A stretch of DNA of 64,000 nucleotides from Lumnitzera littorea (GCA_024138015.1 JAMXBB010000006.1:69749581-69813580), one strand, 5' to 3'; positions 23,930 to 35,242 are shown, counted from the stretch's first letter. Numbers and translations are program-made. Notes: a model not told the origin generated them from the sequence alone.

Positions 23930-25480
23930 GACACCCTCATAAGGGAAATTGACTTATACTTCCTAGGGAGTGCTATTAGAAGGATTGCTATTAGAGGGAT
24001 TTTCTGCTAATTGATTTGCTAAAGCTTGCCCTTTGACCGAATTCTGGTTCATGTATGTAATGTTAAACTTTGATAGCAGCATTTGCCATTTTAAGATTCT
24101 GCCAATTAGGATCGATTTGTCTTCTAAGTACTTTAGGGGATCATGTTGAGTTAGTAATTCAACCTAGTAGTAGAGTGTGTATTATCTAAGTTGATGCATT
24201 ACCTAAACTAAAGCACAACAGGTTCTTTCAATTTCTGAATATCTCTACTCCCTCTCAGTAAATTTCTTGCTCAAGTAGTATACGGCCCGTTCCTTCCCTT
24301 CTTCATCTTTCTGGCCAAGCATGTACCCTACGGACTCTGGTAATATTGTCAAGTATAAGAATAAAGGCTTCCCAAGTTTTGGAGCTACTAAAATTGGAGG
24401 GTTCATGAGGTATTCTTTTATTGTTATAAAGGCTTACTTACACTCTTCGTCCTAGTTGATCTTGGCATTCTTTTTAAACAACTTAAACAAAGGACGACAC
24501 TTGTTTGTGAGTTGAGATATGAATCAAGCTATATAGTTTAAACGACCCAATAAACCTCTGATTTCTTTAAGTGTGCATGGCAGGAGCAGGTCAACTATCG
24601 CTTTGACTTTATCAAGGTCCACTTCGATGCCCCTTTAGCTGATTATGAAACCCAATAACTTCCCTAAAGTCACTCCGAAAGTATACTTCTCTAGGTTGAG
24701 TTTCAGTTGGAATTTTCTCAACCTATCAAACAATCTCCTTAGATTTTCAACATGATTTTCTCCTTCCTTGGACTTAGCAATCATATCATCGACATATACT
24801 TCAACTTCTTTGTGCATCATGTTGTGAAAGATTGCAACCATAGCCCTTTGGTAAGTTGCCCTGACATTTTTGAGTTTGAAAAGCATCACTTTGTAGCAAA
24901 ATGTGCTCCAAGTTGTAATGAATGTTGTCTTGGTTTTATCTTCTTCAGCCATGCGAATTTAGTTATACTCGAAAAATCCATCCATGAAAGAGAAAATATG
25001 GTTTCCGGCTGTGTTATCAACCAATATATCGATATAGGGCAAAGGAAAATTATCTTTAGGGGTTGCTTAATTAAGGTCTCGAAAGTCTACGCATACCCTA
25101 ACTTTTCCATTCTTCTTCATAACTGGTACTATGTTGGCTACCCACTTGGGATAATCAGACACCTCAATCAAGCCAACTTCCAATAGTTTTCTGACTTCTT
25201 CCTTGAATTTCAACAGGATATTTGGTTGGAACCTTCCTAACTTTTGTTTCTTAGGCTTAATATCCTCTTGTATGGGTAAGTGATGGACCACGATTGACGG
25301 GTCTAACCCGAGCATGTCGTCATAAGGCCATGTGAATATGTCTTGGTATTTAGATAGTAATGTGGTCATCTTTATCTTTTGCTTTTCTTCCAAATTTCCC
25401 CCGATCTTCAACACCTTAGGGTTTTTGTTGGTACCGACATTAATTATCTCTGTTGGCTCGTCAATGGCAATTCTACTCAT
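23930..25480 (-). pseudogene. Ogre/Tat reverse transcriptase and first RNase H
   Basis: Segment 25,067-25,480 has the RT entry and finger region (PYDDMLGLDPSIVVHHLPIQ, then NGKVRVCVDFRDLN). Segment 24,635-24,952 has the palm with the YVDDM active site at 24,785-24,796, both aspartates intact, and the thumb text (LKLNLEKYTFGV). The connection and RNase H follow to about 23,940, including LLGRLNYIA, AVYYLSKKF and RYSEIERTC. All lie in the same frame, with stops such as those just after GFIIS and after FTERE. The enzyme copies element RNA to DNA. Confidence 0.9.
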
Positions 25481-26960
25481 TTCATGTTTTTACCAGCTTT
25501 CTTGCACATCATTATGATCATTGACATCACTCTCGACGACTAACCCAGTAAGGTCAAAAGTGATATCAATATTTTCATCACCTATCTGCGTGAGGTATCC
25601 ATGGCCTTTGTTCGGATCGTAACATCTGGGAAAAAGAAAAGTATGCAAAAGGAAAAGTGTAAGTATGGTAGGAGTAAAGGGAAAAGAAGCTGATTTTATT
25701 TTGGAGAACTCTCTTTTGAGTACAAGCATTAGAAGAACAGAGGTAATTTATTACAAAATTCCATAAAATACTAGATCATGATTCATCATTTACCCTAGGG
25801 AAGACTTATTGTTATTTACAGGGATGGAGAACCAATTGTTTAAGTGCTAGGATTTGTTGAATAGGCTAGCCCCTTCATTTTTGTTGGAAGTGCTTTCTTT
25901 AGTGGGCTTTGAGTTTTGGGCTTCGGCCTTAATGAAAGTTTCTAACAATAGAGGGAAGGTCATTAGAGCGTGATACAACCTATCACCTTTTCTGCCCTTG
26001 GCTTGCATTCTTCTCAATCCTTCCATCGAGGTTGGAATGTATCCTAATCCATAGGTCCCAAACTAGCCTCCTTTGAATTTTAGCCTCTCTTCCTTCTGTT
26101 GATTGGAGATCATGCACACCTCATTAAACATTTGGAGTCCAAAGTCCTCTTGTTCTTTTATACCAATATAGGGTATGGCCATCTCTTTATAGATTGGGTC
26201 ACCCAGAATTGTGATGACCTAGCCATTGGAGATGAACTTAACTTTTTGGTGAAGAGTTGATGATATGGCCCTTGCTGAATGTATTTAAGGCCTTCCCAAT
26301 AATAGATTGAAGGTCCTTAAAATGTCTAAAACCTAGAATGGGATGTTGAATGTCTATAGGCCGATATCAACTAGTAAGTCGACCTCCCTTATTATCTTTC
26401 TCCTAAATCCGTCAAAAGCACTTACCATTGTTGAACTTGGTTTGATAGCAGTTGTATTGACACCTAATAGATCCAGGGTAGCCAAAGGACCAACATTTAG
26501 AGATCACCCATTGTCGATGAGGACTTTTGTTGCGATGGTGTTATTTATCCTCACTATTATGAATAAAGGCTTTATGTGCTGGGTACCTTCTTGACTTAAT
26601 TCTTCAGTGGAGAAGGAAATTTGATCTATGGTGAGGATGGAATTGGCGACAGAGCCAATCCTTTCAACCAAGATTTCAAGAGGGACCTTGACATCCCTTA
26701 GTGTTCTAAATAAGGCTTCTTAATGTGGGTCTGATGTCATCAATAGACTCATGAGAGATATTTGTGCTGGAGTCTTAGCAAGCTGGTCCATTATATTATG
26801 CTCGCTAGACTTAATCATCTCTGTAAAGGCAATTAATCCTTCCTCATGTTCAGCTTATTTGGTGATCGGCATTTCCAATACGCCCTTCTTTTTTAAGTCT
26901 TCCTTTAGATCGTAGATTCTGCCGGAGCGAGTGATCCCCCCTGCAAGTGAACTTGATTGC
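25481..26960 (-). pseudogene. Ogre/Tat protease and protease-RT linker
   Basis: The aspartic protease reads IRINNTIATKVLIDNG with Asp codon 26,513-26,515, then a TGA where Ser is usual, then SLNVGPLATLDLL and AFDGFRRKIIREVDLLVDIG. This matches the VLVDNGSSLNV-AFDG pattern of Tat elements. The linker to RT covers the frame at 25,490-25,729 (ending DLTGLVVESDVNDHNDVQES). Register is shared with gag and RT, so no ribosomal frameshift is needed at this join. In some Ogre elements an intron separates protease from RT; I could not decide whether splice sites exist here. Confidence 0.8.
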
Positions 26961-28579
26961 CCTTAGTTTACTGCCTGGTAGTTGAGGGGGGTAGCTTTAT
27001 AATTTTCGAGGGCCACAGGTATGTAGAAGGTATATCTTTTAGCTTGTGGGACCTCTTTTTTGTAGAATCTATAAACCTTTGGTTTTTGGTTTGGACTGAT
27101 CATGTTGATGGTAGATTTTGAGTGGTTAGATATCACATTGATGATGGGTGCATGGTTTAGCAGTTGGTTGTTGTTGACATTTAGGGTAGAAGCCTCCATA
27201 AAATCCAGTTGTACTGTACCTTCATCAATTAAGTCTTAGATTTTATTTTTCAACCTCCAACATGAATCAGTTGAATGGCCTACTTACCCTAAATGATATT
27301 GACATCTTGCATTGGGATCAAAGAACCTCGACCTATTCCTTTCACTAGGAGCTTAGAATGGAGCAGATTATCTCTTCTTAACTTCTCGAGCACCTGATTA
27401 AGTGGAACAGGTATTTTGGTGAACTGTCTTGAGGCTTTGCTAACCCGTGATTGAGTTGGTAGGGGATTCGCCTTAAAAGAAACTTAGGAGTTAGGTCTTG
27501 CATTCGAGTTGACCATGCTGACAGTAGCTTCTCTAGGCTTGCTGGTGGTGGGTTTAGCAGAGGGTGGTCTTTTATTTACTATCTCTTACAGCTTGCTAGA
27601 GGAAACGACACCTCAATTTGACACCTCGCCGCCACTACTTCTGCAAAGCTAAAAGAGGCTTGTCTTATTAGGTGAATGAAGTAAGGCCTCTCAAGAGTGT
27701 TAATGAAAGTTGCAGTTAGCTCTTTTCAATCACAGGGGTAGATACCTTTGTAGCTAGGGACCTCTACCTTTGAGCATATTCTTTGAAGGATTCATTGTGC
27801 CTCTTCCTTAGGGCAACCAAATCCATCATTGTTGGTGCTACTTCAATGTTAAATCTATATTGCTCATAGAATGCTTTGGCTAACTTCTCCCATGTATTCA
27901 CTTGATTTAAGTCCAACTGAGTGTACTAGGTTAAGGTAGGGCTAGTCAGGCTATCTTGAAAGGTCTGAACCATGAGTTGATCATACTATGCATACTTGCC
28001 CATCTTGCATACATATGGCCGGGTATGTAGCTTGGGGCATCTAGTCCCGTTGTATTTTTCAAAGTCAGGTACTTTGAACTTTTCCAAAAAGCTTCCGTCA
28101 TCATAAGCAGAGAAGTTTTTTATGCCAGTGTACTCAAATCCATCATATCCCTCAAGCATTTTCATTTTTTCTGTAATTTGTTTAGTTAGCCGCTTCTCAA
28201 GTTCTTTCAATTTGTCCTGGTCGACTTCAAGCTTTGGGTTAATTGGGAATGAGTAAGTATTCAACTCAAAAGTCAAGTTGGCCTTTGGAAATACCCCTTC
28301 TGTTTCAAAGGATTCGAAGCCCCGATTAACTTTAGGGTAGGCTTCTTCGGTTTCGAAGGGTAAGGCTTCAGTATTCTTTTCATGTCGAGCTTTAGAACTC
28401 TCTTCATTTGATGGAGCCATAGACCTAAGCAGAGAGATGCTGTCAGCAAGAAAGCTCAGTTGGTCTGCAATCTTTCCCACTGTACGCATCAAAGATTAGA
28501 ACCTCAACTCAGTGGGGTCAATAACTTTGGGGTTGCCATTGTTGGTGTTGTTGTTGTTCTTGTTTCCTTAGTTGGCCAT
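26961..28579 (-). pseudogene. Ogre/Tat gag
   Basis: An ATG at 28,577-28,579 begins a frame (MAN then a stop, then an Asn-rich stretch) in the register of the rest of gag-pol, so I take it as the start. Segment 27,986-28,492 includes a Glu/Lys-rich coiled-coil-like part (LEVDQDKLKELEKRLTKQ) and the Tat gag signature FLEKFKVPDFEKYNGTRCPK. Near 27,250-27,310 lies a CxxH...GH....C element (CQYHLG*VGHSTDSC). Segment 26,963-27,199 leads to the protease. Product would be the capsid and RNA-binding protein. Stops are scattered; no frameshift was detected. Confidence 0.85.
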
Positions 28580-28888
28580 TTTATTCTTTGAGCGAGTTCT
28601 GATAGGAATTCTCTAGAAGGTTTGATGTTCGGAGGTTATCTTGGTGACCTGGGTAAGATCACTTTTCAATAATTTAGTACACTAATATTTTAAAAGGGAT
28701 AAAATGAGAAACTAAGAAATGCATGGCATATGGATGCAAAGAGGCAAAATTGACTAATAACTAGCAAGATGTAAATTTTATTTATTTTATTATGGCTTTA
28801 TGGAGTGTTCCTTTTACATTGTTTGAAAAAAAAAAAAGAAAAAGAAAATACATTCAAAGAGATTATTCCTATTTCTTAAATGTTCTTC
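28580..28888 (-). other. Spacer between ORF1 and gag
   Basis: Non-coding AT-rich stretch between the end of ORF1 and the gag start, with an A-rich run near 28,829-28,845. Nothing further is visible. Confidence 0.5.
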
Positions 28889-30422
28889 TGGTGTTTAACT
28901 GATGTTCCCCTTTTCTACTTACTAGACCCTGCTGTTGATCCCTTCCTTTTTCCTGAATTAGGCTCTTCCATTTCCTCAAATTCTTTATGCTTCTTTTGGG
29001 TCATCCTCAACTGATGTTCTAAGGCCCTGGAAAGTTGTTTTGATTCTCGAAAGAGATCCTCCCACATGTCTCACTCTTCATAGATTATTTCTACTCGGGC
29101 TTATACTTAGTCCATGTAGGTCTTAACTTCAGGATCTGGTTTAGCTACTGCGGGATGGATCACCTCTGGTGTTCAATACTAGATCTCTCTAGCCTTATGG
29201 AGCTGATCGTATAAATATTCTTTGGTAACTCGGTGCTTGTTTACTTCTCCTAGCCATTCTCTTAAATTGATGTTTAGGATGATAGTCTTTGTTTCCCATA
29301 ACTATTAGATTACCTTAAGTTTGGACATTTTTTGTGGCAATGAATCTGAAGATCTTCGTAATCTAAGGTCATGATATCCAATGGAGGTCTATAGACTATA
29401 TCTTGGATACCTCCAAATTGTCTGATCATGTTGTTAAGGTAATATCATGTGCATAACTTCATCCCTATTAAGGGTATCGCTTGATAATTTTTGCAAACTA
29501 GAATTACCTTTTCGAAGTTACTCCATCTTGCTATCCATAGGATATCAGCGACTTGGAAATTTCTCAATACTTCTACCCAGCAGTATGTGTTTGTTCCTTT
29601 TAGGAGATGGACCTTATTGACGAATGAATTGATTAGATTGATGTTGTGAGCAAACTCTCTTCAGATTAGGTCAAGCCGATAACATTTCATGTGGCTCACA
29701 AACCATACTATCAGTAATTCCATGCTAGTTTTTAGTGTAACATCATTCTTTTCTTTCAAAATACTAAGGCTTCTGATCTGTTCTGCAAGGAGGGTTGGGA
29801 CATATGATTTGCCTTCAAGAAATTGGCCCACTAACTCAACGACCCTAAAATTTATGAGGAATTTTCCGTTAGGGAATAAGAGAGTCTTGAATGCAGCCAG
29901 GATCAATGATTTTATTCTATTCTGTCCCCAAGCTTTGAGATTGCTACAAAAGATATCCCATTGGCTGGATTTAGGTTCAGTGATGAACCATGCTTTTAAG
30001 TCCTCTAGTTTGATGTAGTTACCGTTATAGCTTCTGATGGCTTTGTTCACTTCCATTTTCCTAATACCCAAGCATCTTGAGAAGGCATTTACAGGATCCA
30101 TTTCCAAATTTGGGGTGTATATGCTTTCCAAAGAAGAGGCTTGGAGTAATTGGGTGTACTCTTTAAGTGTTGGGCTAATCAAGTGAGGCCTAACCCAAAA
30201 TGCTACTTCTTCGGGTTCCCAAAAGTTGTTCAAAGCCCTAATCAAATTGATCTCTATTTTTACTTTAGGAAGTGATAGAATGGGCTTGATCTTACTAAAG
30301 ATGGTCTCTTGTTTCCTTGGATTGAAGTGCCATAACCATTGGTTTAGGATGGGTTTGGGGCAGATAGGCTTGCCTAGAAATTTTTCTTTGAAGTAGATCA
30401 AGTTGGATGATGAATAGGCCAT
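28889..30422 (-). pseudogene. Ogre-type ORF1, extra ORF upstream of gag
   Basis: The first 253 codons (29,661-30,422) are fully open, from an ATG, MAYSSSNLIYFKEKFLGKPI, onward through LWHFNPRKQETIF, LIRALNNFWEPEEVAFWVRP and ISPTLKEYTQLLQ. After one TGA the same frame continues (REFAHNINLINSFVNKVHLL, then YCWVEVLRNFQVADILWIAR) before frameshifts; the C-terminal part near 28,900-29,100 looks like a charged coiled coil (QLSRALEHQLRMTQKKHKEF) ending in a Lys/Ser-rich tail. Ogre elements are known for such an ORF of unknown function, found in plant proteins that share this NFWxPE...TPTLEEY pattern. It lies in a different frame from gag. The longest intact coding stretch of the window. Confidence 0.75.
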
Positions 30423-30957
30423 TTCTGGGTTGCAAAAGAGAAACTATGTTACAAAAACCTATTTACAATAATTCTATAATACGTATAAATTACAAGGGAA
30501 ATCAAGGAAACTCCAAGATATTTTTTATTTTTATTTGCATCTTGTTGGATTATTCGTCTATTCTGGATGTCATGAATGCATAAAGGGTAGGTCCTAAAGG
30601 TTCTTAAACTTGTGCGACCTCACTTGTTAAAGAACACTTTCATTAGTTACATTAAGCTTAAGTGAGGTCCTAAGACGGTTACACCAAGCGATGGTTACAC
30701 CACAGCACCCGGAGCCTATACAATGGCCCCTTATCCTAAGGTCCTAGGACGGTTCGGGTTCGACCTCATCTATCATGCATTTATGGTATGCAAAATAAAT
30801 TCTTCCAAAATTAAATAAATAAAACTAAACCTGCAAAGAAAATGTTAGTATAACTATGGTATAAACAAAGGACGAATAAGTAAATGAATTACAAAAAGAT
30901 GGTTTTTTAAGAGATTAATTTTAATATTGGAAAATCAAACAGCTAACCCTCTTGACG
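30423..30957 (-). other. Leader of the Ogre-type element
   Basis: Untranslated region between primer-binding site and ORF1. It contains two similar GGTCCTA-GACGGTT passages (near 30,670 and 30,750), otherwise no structure was recognised. Confidence 0.5.
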
Positions 30958-30975
30958 TCCCCAGTAGAGTCACCA
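30958..30975 (-). other. Primer-binding site, tRNA-Arg type
   Basis: Minus strand TGGTGACTCTACTGGGGA, two to three bases inside the LTR edge. The complement of the 3' end of a plant tRNA-Arg (with CCA) is, from memory, TGGCGACTCCACTGGGGA, giving 16 of 18 matches, both differences C-to-T. Arg priming is characteristic of Ogre/Tat elements. Confidence 0.75.
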
Positions 30976-31819
30976 AGCTGTTGAGCTTGGTTTTTCATCC
31001 TCCTGGTTTTTTATAAAATTAGGTCTTCTCTAAGCTGACCAGCTTTAAACCTTTACCCGTTTAATACTAGCCCTTGACTAAGGTTTAAAGAAAACCATTT
31101 TTTAACTTGAAAAGATTTTGAGTCGCCACCCAACCGGAGTTTGGAAAAAGGGTTAAGTTATAACCAATTGGATGGAGTGGTTCTAACTTAGCTACCGATC
31201 TATCAATTTAAAAAACATGCTTATAAAATGGCTTTTTGAAAACCAAAGAATCTGGATCTAGGGGTTAAGACTTTTAAACCCTTACAGGTACTATTGACTT
31301 TCCAAAATCAACTTTAATCTTTAAAAAATCACCTTTTTATTTTATAAGATGGAACTCAATTTAACTATTCTAATTAGACAAATGAAATAATCTAAACTAA
31401 AAAAGGAAAATTAGGTTTTTCCATTTTTATCGTCACCCCGTAGGTGCTTATGTACCCGCTATTCGAGATCAGATATATATAGTTATTTTACCAAAAAACA
31501 TAGCAAGTTGATTAATTTTGATTTTTTTAAAAAAAAAAAACATTCGGGTTTACATTTTGACCCATTTTGATTTATTTGAAGAAATTTCCTTAAGGTCTTA
31601 AATTTGTTCATTTTTGGAAAATCTAAAGTATCTTAATTTGGAAAGGATCCATTTTATTTTTATTTATTTGAAAAATATGTTTTTCTAAGAGGTTAAACGG
31701 TTTTTATTTTATTATTTTTTTTATTATTATTATTATTTTGGTCTTTATTTTTTTATTTTCTATTTTTTATTGTTTTTATTACTTATCCTTTTTGTTAAAA
31801 TGTGAAAACAACTAAAAAT

Positions 31820-31930
31820 ACAAAAAAAATTTCTCTTTTCTTTTTTTTTTTCTCTTTTACTTTTCTTTTCTTCTTTTTTTCTTTTTTTTTTCCCTTTTCC
31901 TTCTTTTCTTTCCTTTTTTTTTTTTTTGAT
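31820..31930. repeat. Polypyrimidine tract (T/C runs)
   Basis: About 110 bases almost purely T and C on the plus strand inside the LTR, followed by AAATAAAT-type repeats to about 32,010. Lys/Glu/Arg-rich open frames on the minus strand here are by-products of the tract. Confidence 0.85.
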
Positions 31931-32522
31931 TTGATTACATTGACATGGAATAAATAAATGGAACAAATAAATAAATAGATAAACAAATAAATAAAATAAA
32001 ATAAAAAGTAAAATGAAAACCGGTAGAGGTTTGGACCAAGGTAGAGAGTGCGGGTCAAGTCGGTCGCGGGTTGCGAGTCGGATTGTAGGTTGGGTCATCG
32101 GACCAAGTCGGGTCGTTGAACCAGCTTAGGTCGCCTGTAGCCCTTCTTTAGCAATGTTTGATAAGGGTAGTTCAAGACAATTTGAGTCGAATTCTTCGAG
32201 GGTGAGGGTAGATTTTTGTGTTTAGGATTGGACTTGGGGGAGGTAGGCCAAGTGTCATGGCTTGGGGCAGTCGTTTGGCGGTTGTTAGAGGTAGTGGTTG
32301 ACGGTGGTGCTGTTAGGGGGCACGGTAGAGGTTAAAAGGGATTGGGCTAGAGAGCTTAAGCTACAAGGAGCTCAACCGTGGTGGTGGTTAGGCTCGGTTT
32401 GAAATAGGGAGAGAGAATTGAAAAGAGAAAAAACGAGATAGAGAAAGAAAGTTTGTGAAAGTGGAAGAGGGGGTGTTTCAAGCGGTTGTCCGAGGTTGTC
32501 TCCCTTCATTATCTCTAAGCCC

Positions 32523-32532
32523 CTATTTATAC
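32523..32532 (-). promoter_or_regulatory. TATA box of the Ogre-type LTR
   Basis: Minus strand AAGTATAAATAGGGGC is a near-ideal plant TATA context. It lies about 620 bp from the LTR start, so U3 would be about 0.65 kb and R/U5 about 1.5 kb. Confidence 0.65.
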
Positions 32533-32664
32533 TTGAATTTCACCCAAAAACTAAGGAAACTTGAAATCGTATATGAATGCAAATGTACGAAAATTCAGTT
32601 TTTTCTCGATTTTTTAAAGCCGATTTAAATGTGCTTTTAACTAAATCTGGACTTATCTTTGCTA

Positions 32665-32729
32665 AGTTTTGAACCCAAGACCTCGTGCTCAATGCTAATG
32701 TTATGTCCATATGTTTAACCGTCAAGCCA
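32665..32729 (-). promoter_or_regulatory. tRNA-like A-box/B-box pair in LTR U3
   Basis: Minus strand TGGCTTGACGGTTAAAC (A-box-like, 32,719-32,729 for the 11-base core) and GGTTCAAAACT (B-box-like, 32,665-32,675) with 54 bases between their starts. The same arrangement stands in the solo LTR at 35,179-35,242. This copy is more decayed than the other. It lies about 130 bp upstream of the TATA box. Confidence 0.45.
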
Positions 32730-33151
32730 TTAGCTTATACCTTGTTCATATGTGCAATTAAATTGTACATATTGACTCGGTTAGCTTGAGCTTGATTTAA
32801 ACCCGGTCCAGCTTCTAAGCCTAAATTAAAATTAAAAATCTACTCTAAAAAAAATGTTATTTTCTAAAATCTTTTTTTTTTCAATTCTTTGACTTTTTTT
32901 AAATTTTTATGTACTTTTCCAAATTTTTCCATTTTTTGTATTTTTTCTAAATTCCTTATCTTTTGTGCTTTTTCCCCATCTTCTTATTTTTTCTAAATTT
33001 TTCTAGAATTCCTATTTTTCTAAATTTCTTCATTTTGGGGGGTTTTCTTTAATTTTTCATTTTTTTGAACTTTTCTAATTTAGAACCCTATAACCTAAAC
33101 TAAAAAATAAAGGGGTGGGGTGTGTGGTGGGGCAGAAATTAAGTGTCTATA

Positions 33152-33437
33152 AACATCAAATTTGTAGATTCTCCATTTGCTAGCTCTCCTTGGTTCCCTT
33201 CTTCTTCTATTGGGTATTGAGGGGTCAATATTGACACTTTGAAGGTTGAAGAGACACTATAGTCCTTTAGTAATTCGAGTTGGTAGTCGTTGAAGTTGAT
33301 CGTCTTTAGTACCCTAAATGGTTCATCAACTTAAGGTGATGGCTTTTTCTTTTGCAAATGTGGGAACCTTTCTTAACTAAGGTAGATCCAAACTAGGCCG
33401 TCCAAATCGAAACTAATAACTTCGCAGTCATGACTAC
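33152..33437 (-). pseudogene. Gypsy integrase C-terminal end, copy 4
   Basis: Minus-strand text VWIYLS*ERFPHLQKKKPSP and, in another frame, LLKDYSVSSTFKVSILTPQY is the C-terminal, chromodomain-side end of a chromovirus-like gypsy integrase (usual form VWIYLRKERFP...). It continues at 35,538 beyond a solo LTR. The Ogre-type LTR abuts its other end at 33,151. Bases 33,433-33,437 (ACTAC) are the left target-site copy of the solo LTR. Confidence 0.8.
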
Positions 33438-34926
33438 TGTCGAGCCTGATTTTCGATTTTCTATTTAAAATTAATTTCTCATTTCTCGATTAATACTAAA
33501 CCCTAACCCATTTAATATTAATCATCGACTAAAGAAATTAAAAAATTCCGGTTTTTTATTGAAAATAATTTTTTGGAGTCGCCACCCGACTGAATCCGGG
33601 AAAAGAAAAAGAAACCGTAATCAATTGGGTGAATTGATTACGATTTAGCTACCGGTCTTTAATTTCAATTTTAACAAAGAACCAAAGGGTTCTGAATTCG
33701 GGGGTTAACCTATTAAACCCTAACGGGTACTACTATTTATTTGCCGAAATTAGGATCATTTTTCTAATTATAATATTTAAAAAATAAATAAAAATCAAAA
33801 GAAAAAAAAGAACCTAAGTTTCTACATATTTTATCGTCGCCCCGAAGGTGCCTACGTACCCGCTAGCCGAGATCAGACGATCGTAGTTCTTTCGAAAAAT
33901 CTTTAATGTGTTGATTGCTTTTAATTTTGAAAAAAAACCAACCAAGTTTACGTTATTATCAATTCAGTTTTTCAAAACTCCAAAAAGGTCCTAATTCACT
34001 AAGTACTTTTATTCTATTTTATAAAAATTCTCTAAAAGTCTTATTTTTAAAATGGGGTTTTTATTTTTATTTTTCTTTTTTTAATTTTCTATGTGAAGTG
34101 TCCTAAAATAAAACTAACAACTAAACTAATATATATATATAAGATATGTCATAAACTTAATTGGCTAACTAACAAAGCAATAATATAATAATAAATAAAA
34201 ATAATAATAATTACACAAATAACTAAATAAAAGGAACCGAACCTTGCTTGTCGTCCTGCCGTTGTGTCCACTGTGCAGCGGTGATCGACAATTTGCGTGC
34301 AAAGTTCATCGGCAATTGACAATGACGAGTTAGTCGCAATCGGCAGATTGAAGTCTGGATGTACGAATGACTACCGATGAAGTAGAATTGCTGTTCGGAG
34401 CAAAATTGAACGTCGGTCAGAGTACTTCCTCGCGGTCTGCTTCAGTCAGGTTGAAGGCTTTGACTTTGGTGCGGGGAGCTATGCAGAATTGCTGCTATCT
34501 ACTGGCCGTGGAGTAGCGTGCGCCGATGAAGCCTGGTCGTGCAGCGTATAGTGGAGTGACGTGTCACGTGACCGATTGATGTCTGGACGTGCGGATGACT
34601 GCTGTCGGTCAGTACAATGAAGCTGTGTGGAATTGTTGTTGTCTGCTGGCCGTAGAGTGATATCAGGATCAGGATTGCTGCTGCTTGTTGGCCATGGAGC
34701 GCGTGTTCAGCTCGTGGATTGCTACTGCTGCTGTTAGCCGTGGAGTAGCGTGGATTGAGCAGTACTGTCTTAAGATTCGATGGAGTTATGATCAGCTGCA
34801 TGTGGTGTTTGTTGGGTTTGGGGTTGAGAGGGAGGATGGTTGATCGAGTTTAGATTCTGCTGTTTCTATTAGAGGGTAGGGATTGTCGATCATGCAGATT
34901 TTTTGAATTTTTGATGAAGCTGATCC

Positions 34927-35162
34927 TCTCCTTTCGGTTGTGGTTTTTTTCTTTTATAAAGTCCAAATCAAATCGTATTATATCTGATTAAACTAGATTC
35001 AAATCTTATTCAAATCTGATTTAACTAAACTCATATGATTTGATTAAATATGAATCTAATTTTAAATCTCCTTTCGGTTGTGGTTTTTTTCTTTTATAAA
35101 GTCCAAATCAAATCGTATTATATCTGATTAAACTAGATTCAAATCTTATTCAAATCTGATTT
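34927..35162 (-). repeat. Duplicated TATA-containing module in the solo LTR
   Basis: Bases 34,927-35,022 and 35,067-35,162 are the same 96-base text, beginning TCTCCTTTCGGTTGTGG, 140 bp apart. Each carries minus-strand GGACTTTATAAAAG (TATA-like, at 34,951-34,960 and 35,091-35,100). The core promoter of this LTR is therefore present twice. Confidence 0.85.
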
Positions 35163-35178
35163 TTATAGGTGCCTACTA

Positions 35179-35242
35179 AGACTCGAACCCGTGACCTCTA
35201 ATTAAATCCACTCAAGTACTCCGCTGCTTATCCATTAGGCCG
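35179..35242 (-). promoter_or_regulatory. tRNA-like A-box/B-box pair in the solo LTR
   Basis: Minus strand CGGCCTAATGGATAAGC (A-box core at 35,232-35,242) and GGTTCGAGTCT (B-box at 35,179-35,189) with 53 bases between starts. The A-box side matches the tRNA-Arg passage GGCCCAATGGATAAG in 14 of 15 positions (tRNA text from memory). Acceptor-stem pairing was not found, so it is not an intact tRNA gene. It lies 80 bp upstream of the nearest TATA module. Confidence 0.55.

Larger units (their letters stand above)
20140..33151 (-). mobile_element. Ogre/Tat-type Ty3/gypsy retrotransposon with truncated 3' LTR
   Basis: In transcription order (right to left) the element has a 5' LTR (30,979-33,151), a tRNA-Arg-like primer site (30,958-30,975), an extra ORF1 (28,889-30,422), gag (from 28,579), protease, RT-RNase H, a second RNase H, integrase (to 22,151), a non-coding tail and part of the 3' LTR. 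An ORF before gag, a second RNase H and an Arg primer are the known marks of the Tat/Ogre lineage. The gag to integrase part keeps one register from 28,579 to 22,151 with scattered stops. Most of the 3' LTR is missing and the gap at 20,456-21,220 covers its inner end, so no target duplication can be checked. Confidence 0.8.
30979..33151 (-). repeat. Ogre-type 5' LTR (2.17 kb)
   Basis: Plus-strand borders are TGTTGAGC at 30,979 and GTGTCTATA at 33,144-33,151. Read on the minus strand it begins TATAGACACTTAATTTCTGC, a mutated form of the TGTAGACACC-TAATTTTTGCCC start common to Tat LTRs, and ends CTCAACA next to the primer site. The related solo LTR at 33,438-35,532 shares both ends and the block GAGTCGCCACCC. 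It holds a TATA box, a tRNA-like A/B box pair and a long pyrimidine tract. Confidence 0.85.

Noticed and set aside
31760..32098. Lys/Glu/Arg-rich minus-strand frames of 87-112 codons
   Set aside because: They are translations of the polypyrimidine tract within the Ogre-type LTR.
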